Assembly: GCA_016215765.1 (NCBI GenBank)
Contig: JACRHY010000035.1
Coordinates: 1 to 13,194, forward strand
DNA length: 13,194 bases
DNA from: Parcubacteria group bacterium
Lineage (GTDB): Bacteria; Patescibacteriota; Minisyncoccia; UBA6257; JACRHY01
Reading direction: 5' to 3'
Positions 7,933 through 13,194 of this stretch are shown piece after piece (position 1 is the stretch's first letter; every line of letters starts with the position of its first letter). A program made the position numbers and the translations under genes. A model generated the notes under the pieces. It had not been told where the DNA came from, did not search any database, and saw only the letters and a list, made by a program, of their open reading frames with translations.

Positions 7933-8610
7933 TTATTTCAACGCTTCTTCAATGGCTTTCTTGAAGGTTTCGTAGGGAAGGGCGCCCTCAAATTTCCGGC
8001 CGTTGACGAAAATCGTCGGCGTTGACCGCACGCCGGCCGCCTGGCCGTCTTCGTAGTCCTTCTCCACCTCCGAAAGATACTTCTTCGAATCAAAACACTC
8101 GGCGAAAGAGCCGGAATTCAGCCCGAGCGAATCGGCGATTTCCAAAAATTTCTCTCTTGTAAGATTGCCGTTGTTTTCTTCGCCGTCAATTTTTTCTTCA
8201 TTGTACAGCGAATCGTGATAAGCCCAGTACTTGCCCTGATCTTTGGCGCACTCGGCGGCCAGCGCCGCTTGGGTTGACTCATCGCCCAAAAAAGCGAAGT
8301 CACGGGAAACCATTTTAACCTTGCCGGTTTTGACGTAATTGTCGCGGATTTTCGGCGCCGTTTCCCTTTCCCACTTGCCGCAAAACGGACACTGAAAATC
8401 GCCGAAGGTGATGAGAGTCACGGGCGCGCTCGAATCTCCCAAAATGACGTTTTCGCCGATCCCCAGTTCTTCCGTTTGAGCGGTTTCTTTGCCGCTATTG
8501 TCGTTTTTATTATTCAATTTTTTGTCGCCGACAACATAAATCAACGCGCCGGAAACTATAAGAGCCGCCGCTAAAATACTGCCCGCCAAAAAATTATTGT
8601 TTTTCTCCAT
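7933..8610 (-). CDS. Membrane-anchored DsbA/BdbD-like thiol-disulphide oxidoreductase
   Basis: 225 residues. An N-terminal membrane anchor (about 8-27) is followed by a polar linker to about 50 and a DsbA/thioredoxin_4 domain. The strand leading to the active site, VTLITFGDFQCPFCGKWE, holds C74-P-F-C77. The cis-proline loop is STPTIFVNG (Pro198), and C121 and C172 form a second possible disulphide. Such proteins act outside the cytoplasmic membrane, oxidising or isomerising disulphides in exported proteins. The neighbouring pilins, especially the large one with 14 cysteines, are natural candidate substrates; this link is inferred. No DsbB or VKOR partner is encoded in the window. A GGA four nt before the ATG is a weak ribosome site. 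The gene heads the redox trio and is divergent from the polysaccharide genes. Confidence 0.93.
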   Translation of the reverse strand: MEKNNNFLAGSILAAALIVSGALIYVVGDKKLNNKNDNSGKETAQTEELGIGENVILGDSSAPVTLITFGDFQCPFCGKWERETAPKIRDNYVKTGKVKMVSRDFAFLGDESTQAALAAECAKDQGKYWAYHDSLYNEEKIDGEENNGNLTREKFLEIADSLGLNSGSFAECFDSKKYLSEVEKDYEDGQAAGVRSTPTIFVNGRKFEGALPYETFKKAIEEALK

Positions 8611-8623
8611 AATTCCAAAATTA

Positions 8624-8651
8624 ATTTTATATGAATATCATTTATTGCCAA
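8624..8651 (-). promoter_or_regulatory. Promoter of the DsbA-like gene
   Basis: TTGGCA (8651-8646), a 16-nt spacer and TAAAAT (8629-8624) on the minus strand sit 14 nt before the ATG. The -35 overlaps the -35 of the opposite promoter, because TTGCCAA reads as TTGGCAA on the other strand. Confidence 0.45.
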
Positions 8652-8673
8652 AATTCTAACTTGAATCTAATAT
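8645..8673 (+). promoter_or_regulatory. Promoter reading toward the structured element and sugar transferase
   Basis: TTGCCA (8645-8650), a 17-nt spacer and TAATAT (8668-8673). Transcription would start near 8680, so the mRNA for the sugar transferase would carry a leader of about 335 nt that includes the structured element at 8727-8985. Confidence 0.5.
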
Positions 8674-8726
8674 GGAGTCAAATGAACATGCTGGACGGAT
8701 ATATTGGCAACGCTTTATCAAATAAA

Positions 8727-8985
8727 GGAGCTTCCTCGTTGTGCGCGAAAACACGCGTCGTCCCGCCCGGCGAGCGGGACGCGCTCGCTCTCGGCCTCGC
8801 TCGCCCCGCCGCTCCGCTTCAGAGGAAGCTCTCGGAGTCCCGACGGCTTGGTTCTGCGTCGGGACGAGAGGCAGCGGACGTCTGCCGCAGGAGCAGACGG
8901 ACCGCGTTTCCGAGGAAGCAGAGCGACGGGGCGCCGTGCCCGCTTGGCCTGCGAGACGGTTTTCTTAACACAACGAAGAAGCTCC
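8727..8985 (+). ncRNA. Unrecognised structured element: leader RNA, sRNA or MITE
   Basis: The ends pair as a 17-bp helix with one mismatch (GGAGCTTCCTCGTTGTG at 8727-8743; CACAACGAAGAAGCTCC at 8969-8985). Inside are a perfect 8-bp hairpin (8759-8766/8774-8781) and a long helix of 16 of 18 pairs (8803-8820/8915-8932). That helix encloses a 14-bp bulged hairpin (8829-8833 plus 8837-8845 with 8857-8865 plus 8866-8870) and a hairpin at 8874-8885/8893-8905. The interior is much more GC-rich than its AT-rich flanks. Reading frames here are Arg-rich and unconvincing. It does not match tmRNA, RNase P, 6S or SRP RNA as I know them. The terminal inverted repeat would also fit a MITE, but I see no target duplication. 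Position in the presumed leader of the sugar transferase favours an RNA on the plus strand. A T-rich run at 8960-8966 could end an sRNA or serve attenuation. Confidence 0.5.
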
Positions 8986-9016
8986 CCGATGTTACCGACG
9001 CATCTCATCTCTTGCA

Positions 9017-10357
9017 ATGAACGACGCGCTGAACAAATTAAAAATGACGGCTCTGTTGGCCGGCGATCTGGCCGTTCTTTACGGCGCCCTGCTGGCGACG
9101 CTTTTTTTAAGATACGGCGCCGGTTTTTACGGCGAGCCGCTGGCGCTACACCTTGAACCGTTCAGCGCCGTATTCGCCGTCTGGATTTTCGTTTTTTACG
9201 TCGCCGGCCTTTACGACCTGAAAACGCTCAAAAACGGCCTGGGGTTTTCCAAAATTTTCGGCATCAGCGTCGTTGTCAACGGCGCGATCGCCATTTTTTT
9301 CTTTTACCTCGTTCCTTCTTTCGGAATCGCCCCCAAAACCAATCTTTTGATATTCTTGATCGTTTTCGGCGTCCTGGGCTACTACTGGCGCCACCTTTTC
9401 AATTATCTTTTAAGCGCCGGCTCGCCTCCGAACAAAATAATCCTCGTCGGCTCCGACGAAATCAGCAAAGAAATCGCGGCGCAGATCAAACAAAACCCCC
9501 AGCTCGGCTACGAAATAAAATTTTGGATGAAAGAGGGACTGGGAGACAAAGAGATGGGACATCTCGCCCAGATAATTCTGGCCAACGACATTAACGTCAT
9601 CGCCATTCCGTCGCACCTGAAAAAAAACTTTTCCGCCGCCCGCGCCATCTACCGCAATCTCGCCCTGGGAATAGAGGTGATTGATTTGGCGTCGCTTTAT
9701 GAAACCGTTTTTCAAAAAGTGCCGGCCGGAGAATTGGAGGAGGTTTGGTTTTTGGATCATCTGGCGAAAAGCCGCAAGGTTTACGGGGTCGTCAAAAGGC
9801 CGATTGAGTTTATTCTCGCCGTTTTTGCCGCGATAATCCTTCTGCCGCTGATGGCCGCGATTGCCATTGCCGTTTTTCTTTTTTCCGGTCGGCCGGTCGT
9901 TTACAAACAGACGCGGGTGGGAAAAAATGAAGGTAATTTCACTCTTTATAAATTCCGCACGATGAAAAAAGACGCCGAAGCGGGCGGCGCCAAATGGGCC
10001 GAGGCCGGCGACAGAAGAACGACGGGCGTCGGCGCCTTTCTCCGCCGCGCGCATCTGGACGAAATCCTTCAGATTTTCAACATCATTAAGGGCGACATCT
10101 CCTTCGTCGGCCCGCGGCCGGAAAGGCCGGAGTTCGTGGAAAAGTTAAAAGCGGAAATTCCTTATTTTGAAATCAGGCACATCATCAAACCGGGACTGAC
10201 CGGCTGGGCGCAAATCAATTATCGCTACGGCGCTTCCGTTGAAGACGCCAAGCAGAAATTGCAATACGACATTTATTATCTTAAAAACCGCTCCCTTCTC
10301 CTTGACGCCGCCATTGTTCTGCGCACGATAAAAATGTTCTTTATCAGCTTGAAATAA
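9017..10357 (+). CDS. Polyprenyl-phosphate sugar-1-phosphate transferase (WbaP/WcaJ-like)
   Basis: 446 residues. Four membrane helices (about 10-32, 48-66, 80-100, 107-132) lead into a nucleotide-binding-like middle (IILVGSDEISKEIAAQI at 141-157, degenerate Rossmann fold). A fifth helix (about 262-290) precedes the C-terminal catalytic domain. Family motifs are KFRTM at 312-316 with the following acidic D319/E321, the RRAHLDEILQIFNIIKGD helix at 343-360, FVGPRPERPEF at 363-373, and KPGLTGWAQINYRYG at 391-405. The enzyme transfers a hexose-1-phosphate from a nucleotide sugar to undecaprenyl phosphate, starting a surface glycan on the cytoplasmic face. The sugar cannot be told from sequence. 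The flippase gene follows after 21 nt. No Shine-Dalgarno site precedes the ATG, and the structured element ends 31 nt upstream. Confidence 0.94.
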   Translation: MNDALNKLKMTALLAGDLAVLYGALLATLFLRYGAGFYGEPLALHLEPFSAVFAVWIFVFYVAGLYDLKTLKNGLGFSKIFGISVVVNGAIAIFFFYLVPSFGIAPKTNLLIFLIVFGVLGYYWRHLFNYLLSAGSPPNKIILVGSDEISKEIAAQIKQNPQLGYEIKFWMKEGLGDKEMGHLAQIILANDINVIAIPSHLKKNFSAARAIYRNLALGIEVIDLASLYETVFQKVPAGELEEVWFLDHLAKSRKVYGVVKRPIEFILAVFAAIILLPLMAAIAIAVFLFSGRPVVYKQTRVGKNEGNFTLYKFRTMKKDAEAGGAKWAEAGDRRTTGVGAFLRRAHLDEILQIFNIIKGDISFVGPRPERPEFVEKLKAEIPYFEIRHIIKPGLTGWAQINYRYGASVEDAKQKLQYDIYYLKNRSLLLDAAIVLRTIKMFFISLK

Positions 10358-10378
10358 ACCGCCTCTTCCGGCAACGCG

Positions 10379-11854
10379 ATGACCGAAAAAATCAAATCGT
10401 TTTTTTTTGAAAATAAAACTCTCCGGCAGACCGTCGTCAAAAACGTCTTCTGGCTTTTCTCCGGACAAATGATCGGCCGCCTGCTCCGCGCCGCCGTCGT
10501 CATTTATGCCGCCCGGATTTTGGGCGCGGAAGAATGGGGGGCATTTTCTTACGCTCTGGGACTGGCGGCGTTCCTTTCCATTTTTTCCGACATCGGCATC
10601 AACGCCCTCATCACGAAAGAGGCGGTTCAAAAACCGGAGCTGAAAGACCGCTATCTTGCCACCGCCTTTTTTATCAAACTCGGCCTTCTGGCGATAATCG
10701 TCGCCGCCGCCGCTCTCTTTTCGGAACGCCTCTCGGCCATCAAAGAAGCGGCCGCTCTGATGCCGCTTATAATTCTCGTCTTCGCTTTTGACAGCTTGAG
10801 GGATCTCGGAGCGGCAGTCGCCCGCGCCAACGAAAAAATGGAGTTGGAAGCCGGAATCGGCGTTTTTACCAACGCCGCCATTGTCGCTTGCGGATTCGCT
10901 TTTTTGTTTTTGGACGGAACGGCTTTCGCGCTGGCCGCCGCCTACGCCGTCGGCAGCGGCACCGGCCTTGTCGTCGCGGCGTATCTATTGCGCAAACATT
11001 TTCAAAACCTCCGGCAAAATTTTGACCGGTCGCTTATCAAGCCCATTATGATATCCGCCTGGCCGTTCGGATTAATGGGGGTGATGGGAGCGTTGATGAT
11101 CAACACCGATATTATTATGCTGGGATGGTTGCGGTCGGCGGCCGAGGTCGGATATTATTCCGCCGCTCAAAAGCCGGTTCAGCTCCTTTACGTTCTGCCG
11201 ACGCTTTTGGCAACAAGCGTTTTCCCCGCTCTCTCGCGCTTCGTCAAAAACGGCGACAATAAAGCCGCCAAAAAAACGATTGAAGAATCGCTCGGCGTCG
11301 TTTTGCTTCTGGCCGTTCCGCTGGCGGCCGGCGGCGTTCTCTTCGGAAATGAAATCATTAATCTGCTTTTCGGAGACGGATACGCCGCCTCGGCGGCTTC
11401 GTTCAAACTGCTGATGCTTACCGTCCTCATCGTTTTTCCCTCCTCCCTGATCGGCAACGCCATCTTCGCTTACGGCCGCCAAAAACAATTTTTAAGTTTC
11501 GTCGCGCTGGGTGCCGGAGGAAACGCTTTGTTTAATCTCCTCTTTATTCCTTCCTACGGCATAGAAGGATCGGCGGCGGCCACCATAATCACTCAAATAA
11601 TCAGCAACGGCTACATCTGGATAAAAATGAAAAGAATAAACGACATCCGCGTTTTCTCCCGCCTTAAAAAAATTCTGCCGGCTTCCGCCTTGGCGCTGGC
11701 GGCGGCTTTTTTGCTGAAACAAACCGGCGCCGGCCTGCCGACGATAGTCGTCTTCGCGGCTTTGTTTTATTTTGCTCTGCTTTATTTTTGGAAAGAAGAG
11801 ATTCTTTTGAAAACCGCCGGAATTTTTTCGGCTTCTTTCAAAAAAGACGCTTAA
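10379..11854 (+). CDS. Wzx-type polysaccharide flippase (MOP/MATE-like superfamily)
   Basis: 491 residues, almost entirely hydrophobic with about 12-14 membrane helices, the usual size for RfbX/Wzx proteins. The N-terminal block NVFWLFSGQMIGRLLRAAVV, followed by YAARILGAEEWGAFSYALGL and a DIGINALITKE loop (residues about 22-81), is characteristic of this family. A second internal half begins near 222 (PIMISAWPFGLMGVMGALM, then NTDIIMLGWL and VGYYSAAQKPV). These proteins move undecaprenyl-diphosphate-linked oligosaccharides across the membrane, the step after the transferase encoded just upstream; the two likely share one transcript. The polymerase is not certain in the window, but the TPR protein at the right edge could be one. 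No terminator with a T-run is visible after the stop. Confidence 0.93.
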   Translation: MTEKIKSFFFENKTLRQTVVKNVFWLFSGQMIGRLLRAAVVIYAARILGAEEWGAFSYALGLAAFLSIFSDIGINALITKEAVQKPELKDRYLATAFFIKLGLLAIIVAAAALFSERLSAIKEAAALMPLIILVFAFDSLRDLGAAVARANEKMELEAGIGVFTNAAIVACGFAFLFLDGTAFALAAAYAVGSGTGLVVAAYLLRKHFQNLRQNFDRSLIKPIMISAWPFGLMGVMGALMINTDIIMLGWLRSAAEVGYYSAAQKPVQLLYVLPTLLATSVFPALSRFVKNGDNKAAKKTIEESLGVVLLLAVPLAAGGVLFGNEIINLLFGDGYAASAASFKLLMLTVLIVFPSSLIGNAIFAYGRQKQFLSFVALGAGGNALFNLLFIPSYGIEGSAAATIITQIISNGYIWIKMKRINDIRVFSRLKKILPASALALAAAFLLKQTGAGLPTIVVFAALFYFALLYFWKEEILLKTAGIFSASFKKDA

Positions 11855-11859
11855 CCGCC

Positions 11860-11876
11860 CGAATCAATGAGATTCG
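11860..11876. repeat. Small inverted repeat after the flippase gene
   Basis: CGAATC and GATTCG flank AATGA. There is no T-run, so it is a poor terminator. The AATGAGAT core recalls the box motif of the neighbouring array. Confidence 0.4.
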
Positions 11877-11880
11877 CCCC

Positions 11881-12045
11881 GATCCTCCTGATAAGACCGA
11901 GGTATTTTGATGCTACGACCAAAAAAGAAAGCCTGAACGGATTGCTTGGTATCATTGGTGATACCGAGCATTTCAATGTCGCGATTCAAAATAAAAACTC
12001 CGACAGAGACGGTATCATTGATGAGACCGAATGGTTTTAACACTA
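11881..12045. repeat. 165-bp direct repeat, left copy, flanking the TrpR-like gene
   Basis: Matches 12564-12728 at a constant offset of 683 with no indels. The central 100 bases (11930-12029) differ at only three positions, while the first 67 bases are more diverged (about 16 differences). The gene at 12166-12549 lies between the two copies. Confidence 0.9.
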
Positions 12046-12094
12046 CGACCCGAAAAGAAAGCTTGAACGGATGCGCGGTATCATTGGTGAGACC
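11881..12094. promoter_or_regulatory. Array of operator-like palindromic boxes upstream of the TrpR-like gene
   Basis: An 18-bp motif, GGTATCATTGGTGATACC, occurs at 11948-11965 as a perfect 7+7 inverted repeat, with near copies at 12011-12028 and 12077-12094 and a degenerate copy at 11881-11898. A half site (TATCATTG) is at 12108-12115. Start-to-start spacings are 67, 63 and 66 bp, about six helical turns. Two spacer types alternate: one contains ACGACC-AAAAAGAAAGC-TGAACGGAT; the other, between the second and third boxes, is CGCGATTC-rich. The array fills most of the 311-bp gap before the TrpR/YerC-family gene and is repeated after it, so binding by that protein and autoregulation are the simplest inference. 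No clear -35/-10 pair was found between 12095 and 12165. Confidence 0.7.
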
Positions 12095-12165
12095 GCGATA
12101 AATATGCTATCATTGTTTCAAATAAGGGTCGTTAAAAAAAATAATTAAACATAATTTAACCGAGC

Positions 12166-12549
12166 ATGGCACGCTTGATTGATAAAAGGCTGAGCAAAAA
12201 AGACGAGGAGAGGGTTTCGCGGGAATTATTAAGGGAATTTAAGGCCGTCGATTCGTTTGGAAAATTAAATGATTTTTTTAAAAAATTCATGACCGATAGC
12301 GAGAGAGAAATTATCTTCAGAAGAGTGGCCGCTATTGAAATGATCGGGCAAAAAAAGAAATACAAAGAGATTCGGGAAGCGCTTAATATTTCAAAAAATA
12401 CAATCAGTAAATCAAAGGATATACTAGAGGGACGCGGATACGGCAGAAATCCCGATAGAAAAAGGCGGTATTCAACGATGGCGTCTAATAAGAAAAACAA
12501 AAATAAATCAATTCTTCCGAAATACAAGGGAGCGAGAAGTATTATTTAA
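12166..12549 (+). CDS. TrpR/YerC-YecD family DNA-binding regulator
   Basis: 127 residues. The Trp-repressor-type helical core is seen in DFFKKFMTDSEREIIFRRVAA, then the helix-turn-helix: IEMIGQKKKYKEIREALN as the first helix and turn, ISKNTISKSKDILEGRGYG as the recognition helix region (residues about 57-93). This matches the YerC/YecD layout, where a -T-I-S- recognition helix is followed by a conserved GxGY-like end. The C-terminal tail from about 94 is very basic (NPDRKRRYS; NKKNKNKS) and probably contacts DNA nonspecifically. The residues that bind tryptophan in E. coli TrpR are not identifiable, so the ligand is unknown. The gene is bracketed by palindromic box arrays, suggesting that it regulates itself. 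No Shine-Dalgarno site is seen before the ATG; the upstream 30 nt is A-rich. Confidence 0.85.
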   Translation: MARLIDKRLSKKDEERVSRELLREFKAVDSFGKLNDFFKKFMTDSEREIIFRRVAAIEMIGQKKKYKEIREALNISKNTISKSKDILEGRGYGRNPDRKRRYSTMASNKKNKNKSILPKYKGARSII

Positions 12550-12563
12550 CCGAACTCTTCCCC

Positions 12564-12728
12564 GATATCATTGATGAGACCGGGTGGTTTTGGCGCCGCG
12601 ACCAAAAAAGAGAGCCTGGACGGATTGCTTGGTATCATTGGTGATACCGAGCATTTCAATGTCGCGATTCAAAATAAAAACTCCGAGAGAGACGGTATCA
12701 TTGATGAGACCGGGTGGTTTTGGCGCCA
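12564..12728. repeat. 165-bp direct repeat, right copy
   Basis: Right-hand partner of 11881-12045, in the same orientation. Recombination between the two would remove the 683-bp unit holding the TrpR-like gene and leave a single array. Confidence 0.9.
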
Positions 12729-12735
12729 CGATTAA
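12564..12735. promoter_or_regulatory. Second array of operator-like boxes, downstream of the TrpR-like gene
   Basis: Boxes at 12564-12581 (GATATCATTGATGAGACC), 12631-12648 (perfect palindrome) and 12694-12711, spaced 67 and 63 bp, in the same order and with the same two spacer types as the upstream array. A further spacer starts after the last box but diverges near 12728. The sequence from 12736 to 12856 is AT-rich, with no feature I can name except an open frame that ends at 12880. A plus-strand ORF 12584-12880 and a minus-strand ORF 12568-12792 both run through the boxes; neither is kept intact in the other array, so I treat the region as noncoding. Confidence 0.65.
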
Positions 12736-12856
12736 TTTAATTTTTCCGCCGAGAATGGATCCGCCTCTGACAAGCGATAACTTGATTTTCAAACTCGGAT
12801 ATTTCCGAATTCTTTCAAAACAACCGGCGATTAATTTGGTTTTAGCGAACGCGGGG

Positions 12857-13035
12857 TTTAATTCGGCTAGCGAGGAGTAAAGTGGAAAATTCTGATTTTA
12901 CATTTTATCCGAGCGAAGACGAAACAAAGGTTCAATTCCTCGCCGCTCTGCGGCGAGGAATGATGAGCCTGCCTGCCGGCAGGCAGGCGGAGCGAGTTCC
13001 GACAATACCTCGGGGCTCCGCCCCGAGGAACCTTT
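12857..13035. repeat. 179-bp direct repeat, copy B
   Basis: Partner of 164-342. Differences from copy A: T for C at 12893; TCT for AGA at 12947-12949 (hairpin loop); G for A at 12992; C for T at 13011 paired with G for A at 13025. The last two are opposite each other in one stem. In this copy the reading frame ending ASEE (stop 12878-12880) is open for longer upstream than in copy A. Confidence 0.93.
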
Positions 13036-13037
13036 AA
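12882..13037 (+). pseudogene. Broken RhuM-like N-terminus, copy B
   Basis: Same GAGGAG ribosome site, GTG start and first 19 residues as the frame at 189, again running into the palindromic element. It stops at TAA 13035-13037, right after the element, giving 51 residues. The stop overlaps the stop of the convergent TPR gene. The palindrome-encoded part is the same in both copies apart from loop and stem changes (Glu to Leu, Trp to Arg), which fits drift in a nonfunctional frame. Confidence 0.35.
12926..13035. repeat. 110-bp branched palindromic element, copy B
   Basis: Same architecture as 233-342: outer helix 12926-12933/13028-13035; 12-bp hairpin 12935-12946/12950-12961 with loop TCT; 22-nt palindrome 12967-12988; 9-bp hairpin 13008-13016/13020-13028. 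It lies just past the stop codon of the minus-strand TPR gene and could act as its transcript end, although there is no T-run. Confidence 0.75.
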
Positions 13038-13194
13038 TGCCCCGTATGAGTTTCTAACGGGATTTGTTTTCCGAGTCCGTTCAGTTTTTCAATAAACTGC
13101 TCCGCCGCCGCCTTGAAGTTTTCCGGGTCCAGTTCAGCCGCCCGGCGCGCCGCCGCTATCGCCTCTTCTTTTCGGCCGCCGTTTAAATAAAGAC
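13034..13194 (-). CDS. C-terminal end of a TPR-containing protein (partial)
   Basis: 52 residues are visible, entering from the right edge and ending at TAA (13036-13034). The stretch LYLNGGRKEEAIAAARRAAE followed by LDPENFKAAAEQFIEKL is a textbook tetratricopeptide repeat, with the small residue at position 8, the A-x-x-x-x-A pattern and the terminal LDP. The last 15 residues are a polar tail. In candidate phyla genomes such C-terminal TPRs often end O-antigen ligase or polymerase-like membrane proteins, which would suit the transferase and flippase nearby, but the catalytic part is outside the window and the gene is on the other strand, so the function is open. The stop codon overlaps the 179-bp repeat. 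Confidence 0.85.
   Translation of the reverse strand, partial: LYLNGGRKEEAIAAARRAAELDPENFKAAAEQFIEKLNGLGKQIPLETHTGH

Noticed and set aside
8903..8932. CCGAGGAAGCAG resembling the SRP RNA apical loop (GGAAGGAAGCAG).
   Set aside because: The required GGAA-type tetraloop and the matching 5' strand of helix 8 are not present, and the segment fits better in the long helix with 8803-8820.
8631..9156. Several Arg-rich ORFs on both strands over the structured element.
   Set aside because: Composition follows the GC-rich inverted repeats; no domain, no ribosome site, and they overlap the transferase start.
11881..12735. CRISPR-like regular spacing of short repeats.
   Set aside because: Spacers are themselves repeated in alternating types, boxes are palindromic with variants, and there are no cas genes.
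12568..12792. Minus-strand ORF through the downstream box array with repeating GLINDT/GITNDT peptides; a similar open minus frame crosses the upstream array.
   Set aside because: The peptide repeat simply mirrors the DNA box. Spacings of 66 and 63 bp keep frame but the 67-bp ones break it, the upstream copy has stops and no ATG just before it, and box symmetry is better explained by DNA binding.
12584..12880. Plus-strand ORF of 98 codons ending at the 179-bp repeat.
   Set aside because: It starts inside the box array, and the equivalent frame in the upstream array is stopped (TGA for TGG). The last part (12740-12880) could be a remnant of a real gene, but I cannot show it.

Overview
The window looks like part of a genome from the candidate phyla radiation (Patescibacteria, probably a parcubacterial lineage). 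This is inferred from gene content and layout: a compact PilB-PilC-prepilin block, small YruB-type glutaredoxin and DsbA-like proteins, a YerC/YecD (TrpR-type) regulator, few Shine-Dalgarno sites, and the palindrome that reads as Leu-Pro-Ala-Gly-Arg-Gln inside spurious reading frames. No rRNA, tRNA or CRISPR array is visible.

Layout. (1) 1-434: end of a possible small gene, two related terminator-like hairpins, and copy A of a 179-bp repeat that carries a broken reading frame and a branched palindromic element. (2) 435-6620, minus strand: type IV pilus block. In transcription order it holds a major-type prepilin, a PilB ATPase, a PilC platform protein, a GspH-like prepilin, and a very large Gly/Cys-rich prepilin-like protein with an IPT/TIG domain. 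(3) 6707-8610, minus strand: thiol-redox trio, in transcription order a membrane-anchored DsbA-like protein, a glutaredoxin and a thioredoxin-reductase-like flavoprotein. The extracellular cysteines of the pilins are plausible DsbA substrates. (4) 8611-9016: divergent promoters, then a GC-rich 259-nt element closed by a 17-bp terminal helix and full of internal stems. It lies in the presumed leader of the next gene. (5) 9017-11854, plus strand: polyprenyl-phosphate sugar-1-phosphate transferase and a Wzx-type flippase, the first and export steps of a surface polysaccharide. (6) 11855-12880: a TrpR/YerC-family gene bracketed by arrays of an 18-bp palindromic box at 63-67-bp spacing. (7) 12857-13194: copy B of the 179-bp repeat, then the C-terminus of a TPR protein entering from the right on the minus strand.

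Most interesting are the operator-like arrays around the TrpR-like gene, the unrecognised structured element at 8727-8985, and the 179-bp repeats, whose hairpins differ by a compensatory base-pair change and by a flipped loop. All readings come from inspection only; no homology or folding search was run.
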